9,396 bases of DNA, from NCBI GenBank assembly GCA_934215995.1, contig CAKQBC010000067.1, positions 1 through 9,396 on the forward strand, given 5' to 3'. Positions 6,019 to 9,396 of the stretch are shown here, piece after piece. How positions within the stretch are numbered: the stretch's first letter is position 1; each line of letters opens with the position of its first letter. This DNA comes from an uncultured Bacillus sp. Its GTDB lineage: Bacteria > Bacillota > Bacilli > Bacillales > DSM-1321. The position numbers and the translations under genes are program-made. The notes below the pieces were generated by a model, which made no database searches, was not told where the DNA came from, and saw only the letters and a program-made list of their open reading frames with translations.

Positions 6019-6300
6019 GTGTCCGAACCTAGCGTGACAAGAGAGATATTGGTTCAATTACCCCAGAATTTATTGACGGAACTCGATGGATACGTTGAAG
6101 AGGATAACGTTAACCGTAACGAACTGCTATATCGCGCAACAAAAATGTATCTTCACGAAAGAAAAAAGAGAAAAATTCGTGATGAGATGAAACGCGGCTA
6201 CATTGAAATGGCCACGATAAACCTGAGCATTGCATCTGAAGCATTTCTGGCGGAGTATGAGGCAGAGCATTGCGTTGAACGACTAGTAAGTGGAGGATAA
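6019..6300 (+). CDS. ndoAI: EndoAI antitoxin, ribbon-helix-helix (MazE-type partner of EndoA)
   Basis: A 93-residue antitoxin, exactly the length of B. subtilis EndoAI (YdcD). Residues 7-50 form a ribbon-helix-helix DNA-binding domain ([17 protein letters not shown], then [14 protein letters not shown]). The C-terminal part ([18 protein letters not shown], then [13 protein letters not shown]) is the tail that wraps the toxin and blocks its RNA groove. The GTG at 6019 is chosen as start: GGAGGT ends eight bases before it, while the in-frame ATG at 6013 lies only two or three bases after that ribosome site; the GTG also gives the family's MSE-type N-terminus. It ends five bases before the toxin start, and its last codons (GGA GGA TAA) form the toxin's ribosome site, so toxin translation should depend on antitoxin translation. 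It may repress its own promoter. Confidence 0.93.
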   Translation: MSEPSVTREILVQLPQNLLTELDGYVEEDNVNRNELLYRATKMYLHERKKRKIRDEMKRGYIEMATINLSIASEAFLAEYEAEHCVERLVSGG

Positions 6301-6304
6301 ACCG

Positions 6305-6658
6305 TTGATCGTTGTTAAGCGCGGTGACGTATACTATGCAGATTTGTCCCCGGTGGTCGGTTCAGAACAAGGTGGGACCCGCCCAGTACTGATTATTCAG
6401 AATGATATCGGTAATCGCTTTAGCCCAACGGTAATTGTTGCTGCCATAACAGCTCAAATACAAAAAGCTAAACTTCCGACACATGTCGAAATTGATGCTA
6501 AAAAATATGGTTTTGAACGAGACTCAGTCATTTTATTAGAACAGATACGTACCATTGATAAGCAGCGCTTAACTGATAAGATCACTCATTTGGATGAACA
6601 GATGATGAGGAAAGTGGATAACGCTTTGCAAATCAGTACGGGACTTATTGAGTTTTAG
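6305..6658 (+). CDS. ndoA: EndoA endoribonuclease toxin (MazF/PemK family)
   Basis: A 117-residue sequence-specific mRNA interferase, almost identical to B. subtilis EndoA (YdcE, 116 aa), which cuts RNA at UACAU and acts as a dimer. The hallmark [20 protein letters not shown] opens the protein. Catalytic R26 (GGTRPVL) and T49 (AAITAQ) match R25 and T48 of the B. subtilis enzyme, so it should be active. The rare TTG start at 6305 is chosen: GGAGG (6292-6296) sits eight bases upstream and it gives the standard MIV-KRGDVY start. A GTG at 6290 would place the start inside the ribosome site. The weak start codon and the coupling to the antitoxin should keep toxin output below antitoxin output. A strong terminator follows at 6678, so the pair forms its own operon ahead of rsbRA. 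Confidence 0.96.
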   Translation: MIVVKRGDVYYADLSPVVGSEQGGTRPVLIIQNDIGNRFSPTVIVAAITAQIQKAKLPTHVEIDAKKYGFERDSVILLEQIRTIDKQRLTDKITHLDEQMMRKVDNALQISTGLIEF

Positions 6659-6677
6659 CCAATTAATACAAAGACAA

Positions 6678-6710
6678 AACCCTTTCCGGCCTGAAAGGGT
6701 TATTTTTTTT
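6678..6710 (+). terminator. Rho-independent terminator after ndoA
   Basis: A perfect 9-bp stem (AACCCTTTC, 6678-6686, with GAAAGGGTT, 6693-6701) closes a 6-base loop. It is followed by A and eight Ts (6703-6710). It separates the toxin-antitoxin operon from the rsb operon. Confidence 0.93.
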
Positions 6711-6733
6711 GCCCAAAATTTGCTTGAGGAAAT

Positions 6734-6768
6734 GCCCGGTCAATCTTGCCGACCGGTGGGGCTTTTTT
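6734..6768 (+). terminator. Second terminator-like hairpin upstream of rsbRA
   Basis: CCGGTC (6736-6741) pairs with GACCGG (6751-6756) across a 9-base loop. GCC/GGC ends (6734-6736 and 6760-6762) offer an alternative outer register, and six Ts follow (6763-6768). It starts only 24 bases after the T-tract of the ndoA terminator and lies before the rsbRA promoter. It probably serves as a backup terminator. Another role, such as the end of an unseen short RNA, cannot be excluded. Confidence 0.6.
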
Positions 6769-6798
6769 CTGTATACGCCCTTTGCTCTTTTGAAATGT

Positions 6799-6839
6799 TT
6801 GACGCGCCATATTGGTTGGAAGTATATTGAAGGTATAAT
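6799..6839 (+). promoter_or_regulatory. Sigma-A promoter(s) for the rsbRA operon
   Basis: TTGACG (6799-6804), an 18-base spacer, then TATATT (6823-6828) form a good sigma-A promoter, with five of six matches in each box. A second, perfect -10, TATAAT (6834-6839), follows with a weaker -35, TTGGTT (6812-6817, 16-base spacer), so two starts about 11 bases apart are possible. This agrees with the sigma-A promoter that drives rsbRA in B. subtilis. Confidence 0.7.
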
Positions 6840-7022
6840 GACAGAATGTTCGAAGAAATGCAGGAAATCGAAAAAAAGTTTTCAAAAATAGGATTACTTT
6901 CAGAGAAACGGGGTAAAAAGAACAGTTGAGGCATAAAGTGTGTACGGAAAGTTACAATCAAGCAACATGTTAATTACAAAATTATTTTGAAATTATCAGT
7001 GTGGTAAAATGGGGAGGAAAAC
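6840..7022 (+). other. Leader / non-coding stretch before rsbRA
   Basis: Together with the hairpins and promoter, 6659-7022 is a 364-bp stretch without a gene. From the promoter to the rsbRA ATG there are about 180-190 bases, A-rich and with no strong hairpin or known riboswitch pattern. An extended -10-like TGGTAAAAT (7002-7010) lies just before the ribosome site, but it lacks a -35 and would leave almost no leader. A GGGTAA (6911-6916) has no GTTT at sigma-B spacing. Confidence 0.4.
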
Positions 7023-7862
7023 ATGCATAATTCAGTATTCAATTATATAACAGAAAATAGAAACAAAATCCTTGAGCGCTGGATCAAACTGATGAAGGAA
7101 GATACGGATGAAAGACTGGTCAATGTAGTCTCCGACAGAATGTTCCTGGAAACAAGCAATCAGTTCATAGATCTGATTGTTTCGAATGTAAAGGAGTCCC
7201 ATGAAGATTTCAAAATGAAGCTGACGGATTTTGCCGAAAAGGTGGTGCGCCTTGGCTGGCCATTGACTTTTGTCATTGCCGGGCTGAAGAAATTCAATTT
7301 AATCATCCATGAAGAAATGATCAATGAGGGCATCATCAATTCCGAGAATCAAATAGACATGCTGTACGACTTTGATAGTTGGACAAGTCCGATGAATACA
7401 GAAATCATCAATACGTATACGGATACATGGGAAAGGACAGTATCGCTGCAAAAGATCGCCCTGCAGGAACTGTCTGCGCCGCTGATTCCTGTATTGGAAG
7501 GCATCACCGTCATGCCGCTTGTCGGAACAATCGATACAGACAGGGCCAAACAGATCATGGATAACCTTCTGACCGGCGTTGTGAAGCACAGGTCAGAAGT
7601 GGTGCTGATCGATATTACAGGCGTTCCGCTCGTTGACACGATGGTTGCCCATCATATTATCCAGGCGGCAGAGGCTGTAAGGCTGGTGGGCGCAACATGC
7701 ATACTTTGCGGCATTCGTCCGGAAATAGCGCAGACGATTGTGAATCTGGGCATCAACCTGAATGAAATCATCACGAAAAATACGCTTAAGCGGGGATTCG
7801 AAGCGGCGCTTGTTCATACAAGGAGAAAAATTGAAGAGGTAGAGGCGGAGGAAACCTTATGA
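7023..7862 (+). CDS. rsbRA: RsbR co-antagonist, stressosome scaffold (globin-like domain + STAS)
   Basis: A 279-residue protein, close to B. subtilis RsbRA (274 aa). Residues about 1-140 match the N-terminal non-haem globin-like sensor domain (begins [20 protein letters not shown]). Residues about 150-270 are a STAS domain ([18 protein letters not shown]). The two threonines phosphorylated by RsbT are kept: T172 (TIDTDRAK) and T206 (LVDTMVAHH), corresponding to T171 and T205. With RsbS it builds the 1.8-MDa stressosome, which holds RsbT in unstressed cells; the sensor domains point outward. The start ATG has GGGGAGG just upstream. Its stop overlaps the rsbS start (ATGA), so translation is probably coupled. 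Transcription should come from the sigma-A promoter at 6799. The numbering strongly supports RsbRA itself rather than a paralogue such as RsbRB-RD, as does its place in the operon. Confidence 0.95.
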   Translation: MHNSVFNYITENRNKILERWIKLMKEDTDERLVNVVSDRMFLETSNQFIDLIVSNVKESHEDFKMKLTDFAEKVVRLGWPLTFVIAGLKKFNLIIHEEMINEGIINSENQIDMLYDFDSWTSPMNTEIINTYTDTWERTVSLQKIALQELSAPLIPVLEGITVMPLVGTIDTDRAKQIMDNLLTGVVKHRSEVVLIDITGVPLVDTMVAHHIIQAAEAVRLVGATCILCGIRPEIAQTIVNLGINLNEIITKNTLKRGFEAALVHTRRKIEEVEAEETL

Positions 7863-8215
7863 GAATTCCGATTTTAAAGCTCTATGATTTTTTGCTCGTT
7901 TCAATTCAATGGGAACTGGATGATGCCACGGCTCTCCAATTTCAAGAAGATTTGCTCAAAAAAATCCATGAATCGAATTCAAGCGGTGTTGTGATCGATA
8001 TCACATCCATCGATTTCATCGATTCTTTTATAGCGAAAGTTTTAGGCGATGTGGTCAGCATGTCCAAGCTGATGGGGGCGAAGGTGGTCATCACCGGGAT
8101 ACAGCCGGCAGTTGCGATTACCCTTATAGAATTAGGCATAAATCTAAAAGACGTTTTCACAGCCTTGGATTTAGAAAAAGGTTTAGAGAAATTACAACAG
8201 GAACTGGGGGATTGA
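7859..8215 (+). CDS. rsbS: RsbS antagonist, single-domain STAS protein of the stressosome
   Basis: A 118-residue stand-alone STAS protein, begun 4 bp inside rsbRA. It lacks about three N-terminal residues compared with B. subtilis (121 aa). The phosphorylation site is S56 in [12 protein letters not shown], equal to S59 in B. subtilis. Other conserved parts are [11 protein letters not shown] and [20 protein letters not shown]. RsbS forms the stressosome core with RsbR and binds RsbT directly; its phosphorylation by RsbT after stress, helped by RsbR, releases the kinase. GGCGGAGGA at the end of rsbRA serves as ribosome site. The spacing of 4 bp to rsbT and the shared strand make it part of one operon. 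Confidence 0.96.
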   Translation: MRIPILKLYDFLLVSIQWELDDATALQFQEDLLKKIHESNSSGVVIDITSIDFIDSFIAKVLGDVVSMSKLMGAKVVITGIQPAVAITLIELGINLKDVFTALDLEKGLEKLQQELGD

Positions 8216-8219
8216 GTAT

Positions 8220-8618
8220 ATGCATCAATCCTGTGTGAAAATAGTCAATGAATGGGATATAGTGGCTGCTAGGCAGCTGGGGAGAAATGTAGCGAAAGAC
8301 CTGGGTTTCGGAACAGTCGACCAGGCAAGGATCACAACAGCCATAAGCGAGCTGGCCAGAAATATTTATTTATACGCGGGGACCGGGATGGTGAGCATCG
8401 AGAAGACAAGTGAACATGGACGGGACGGAATGATTATCATTGCCAAGGATGAAGGCCCCGGCATATTGGATATCCGTCGTGTAATGGAAGATGGGTATAC
8501 GACATCAGGTGGATTAGGTGCCGGCTTGCCGGGAGTCAAAAGGCTAATGGATACATTTGATATTGAATCTACACCGGGGAAGGGAACGGAAATTCGTGTC
8601 ACCAAATGGCTCCGTTAG
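8220..8618 (+). CDS. rsbT: RsbT serine/threonine kinase (GHKL fold), switch protein of the sigma-B pathway
   Basis: A 132-residue kinase (B. subtilis 133 aa). GHKL ATP-site motifs are intact: the N-box TAISELARNIYLYA with E44 and N48, the G1 box KDEGPGI with D77, and the glycine-rich lid GGLGAGLPG (97-105). N48 and D77 match residues N49 and D78, known to be needed in B. subtilis. RsbT phosphorylates RsbS and RsbR, then leaves the stressosome and binds RsbU to activate it. The ATG at 8220 follows the rsbS stop by four bases, with GGGGGA as ribosome site; this start gives the expected M-x-QSCVKI N-terminus. It is followed after 11 bases by rsbU, whose AGGAGG overlaps the rsbT stop. Confidence 0.97.
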   Translation: MHQSCVKIVNEWDIVAARQLGRNVAKDLGFGTVDQARITTAISELARNIYLYAGTGMVSIEKTSEHGRDGMIIIAKDEGPGILDIRRVMEDGYTTSGGLGAGLPGVKRLMDTFDIESTPGKGTEIRVTKWLR

Positions 8619-8629
8619 GAGGATATTGA

Positions 8630-9396
8630 ATGGAACATGAACATAATATAGAAAAGCTGTATGGAGAAACATTAAAGGCTTATTTGACCGAGCAGTCTGA
8701 ACGCCAATTGTATAAAGGCCAAATGCTCAGCAGGAAAATGATCGAAATGAATATTTCTCCTGAAGAAATCATCAGCTGGCATAAAAGTGTTCTCCTGGAA
8801 CTATTTCCGGATACCCGGCTGGAGATATTGGGCTCCCTGGATTTCCTTTTGGAAATGATGATGGGATACAGCATTACTTATCGTGAAACCCAGAGGCTGC
8901 GGCATCTGCAGCAGGAATTGAAGACGGAAATGGAAATAGCCGCAAATGTACAGAATACATTGCTGGGAACAAAAATACCGGATATCGGCGATTTAGAGAT
9001 CGGTGCGATCAGCATTCCCGCCAAGCACATGAATGGCGATTACTATCATTTCGTGCAGGATGAAGACGGAAGCATCGGGATAGGCATCGCTGACGTACAG
9101 GGCAAAGGAATTCCCGCCGCTTTGTGCATGTCCATGATCAAGTATGCGATGGACAGCATACCGGAGCAGTCCAATTTGCCGAACAGTGTACTCCAGTCAT
9201 TGAATAGGGTGGTCGAGCAGAATGTCGACCCAAGTATGTTCATCACTATGTTTTATGGTATATATAATACAAAAACATACATATTCACATACTCATCCGC
9301 CGGCCATGAACCCGGAATCTTTTACAATGCGAAAGAGGACCGTTTCGAGGACCTGGAAGCGAAAGGGCTGCTGCTGGGAGTCAATAAGAACACATC
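8630..9396 (+). CDS. rsbU: RsbU phosphatase (PPM/PP2C-type), truncated by the window edge
   Basis: The frame is open from ATG 8630 to the right edge: 255 complete codons of an expected 335 or so. It begins MEHEHNIEKLYGETLKAYL, with an ideal ribosome site AGGAGG seven bases upstream. Residues 1-84 are the helical N-terminal domain that binds RsbT. A linker helix (about 85-115) leads to the PP2C-type phosphatase domain, which keeps the metal-site motifs MNGDYYHF and IADVQGKGIPAALCMSMIKYAMDS and the SSAGHEP element. RsbU is the environmental-stress branch phosphatase: when RsbT binds, it dephosphorylates RsbV-P, which then draws the anti-sigma factor RsbW off sigma-B. The break is due only to the window end. 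rsbV, rsbW, sigB and rsbX are expected next. Confidence 0.96.
   Translation, partial: MEHEHNIEKLYGETLKAYLTEQSERQLYKGQMLSRKMIEMNISPEEIISWHKSVLLELFPDTRLEILGSLDFLLEMMMGYSITYRETQRLRHLQQELKTEMEIAANVQNTLLGTKIPDIGDLEIGAISIPAKHMNGDYYHFVQDEDGSIGIGIADVQGKGIPAALCMSMIKYAMDSIPEQSNLPNSVLQSLNRVVEQNVDPSMFITMFYGIYNTKTYIFTYSSAGHEPGIFYNAKEDRFEDLEAKGLLLGVNKNT

Noticed and set aside
6709..6891. 60-codon plus-strand frame between ndoA and rsbRA, and minus-strand frames in the same place
   Set aside because: They cover the second hairpin and the promoter boxes, lack ribosome sites, and give low-complexity or cysteine/lysine-rich products typical of chance frames.
6878..6916. Sigma-B promoter for rsbRA (GTTTTC and GGGTAA)
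   Set aside because: The spacer is 27 bases, far from the 12-15 expected; in B. subtilis the sigma-B promoter of this locus lies further downstream, before rsbV.
1..9396. Search for mobile elements, CRISPR, tRNA or prophage signs, or a new multi-gene system
   Set aside because: Gene order follows the conserved Bacillus core block throughout; I saw no transposase, direct-repeat array, tRNA cloverleaf or foreign gene set.

Overview
The window reads as a chromosomal segment of a Bacillus-type Firmicute (Bacillaceae), of moderate G+C. The evidence is gene order and protein identity. Every sizeable gene can be matched to the Bacillus subtilis block ydbS-ydbT-ydcA-acpS-ydcC-alr-ndoAI-ndoA-rsbRA-rsbS-rsbT-rsbU, in that order and orientation. 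The protein sequences resemble but do not equal the B. subtilis ones I know, so this is a relative. There are no tRNAs, rRNAs, insertion sequences, CRISPR arrays or phage genes.

Layout. Positions 1-115 hold the last 37 codons of a gene that resembles the C-terminus of a UV-damage endonuclease (UvsE). Then come two overlapping membrane genes with bacterial PH-like domains (ydbS, ydbT; 175-2089). They end tail-to-tail, with a 10-bp overlap, against a minus-strand rhomboid protease (ydcA; 2080-2688). Divergent from it is acpS (holo-ACP synthase; 2760-3128), closed by a hairpin terminator. The lipoprotein gene ydcC (3426-4433) follows, with a good candidate sigma-E sporulation promoter directly after the acpS terminator. 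A second terminator and a perfect -10 box separate it from alr (alanine racemase; GTG start at 4590). After an intergenic stretch of about 270 bp comes the EndoAI/EndoA (MazEF-family) antitoxin-toxin pair (6019-6658). Two tandem hairpins then separate it from the general stress module rsbRA-rsbS-rsbT-rsbU, which has its own likely sigma-A promoter and a leader of about 190 nt. rsbU runs off the right edge.

How the genes work together. acpS activates acyl carrier protein and alr supplies D-alanine for the cell wall; both are housekeeping. ydcC, and perhaps ydcA, look like mother-cell sporulation genes. ydbST is an envelope-resistance pair in B. subtilis. RsbRA and RsbS are STAS proteins of the stressosome. 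They hold the kinase RsbT until stress, when RsbT phosphorylates them, leaves, and activates the phosphatase RsbU. RsbU then starts the partner switch that frees sigma-B, whose genes (rsbV, rsbW, sigB, rsbX) should lie just past the window.

I found no new multi-gene system here. The points worth checking are in the intergenic regions: sporulation-type promoters around acpS, a possible alternative RNA fold at the acpS terminator, a palindrome over the alr -10 box, a 21-codon ORF with a strong ribosome site after alr, and tandem hairpins before rsbRA.
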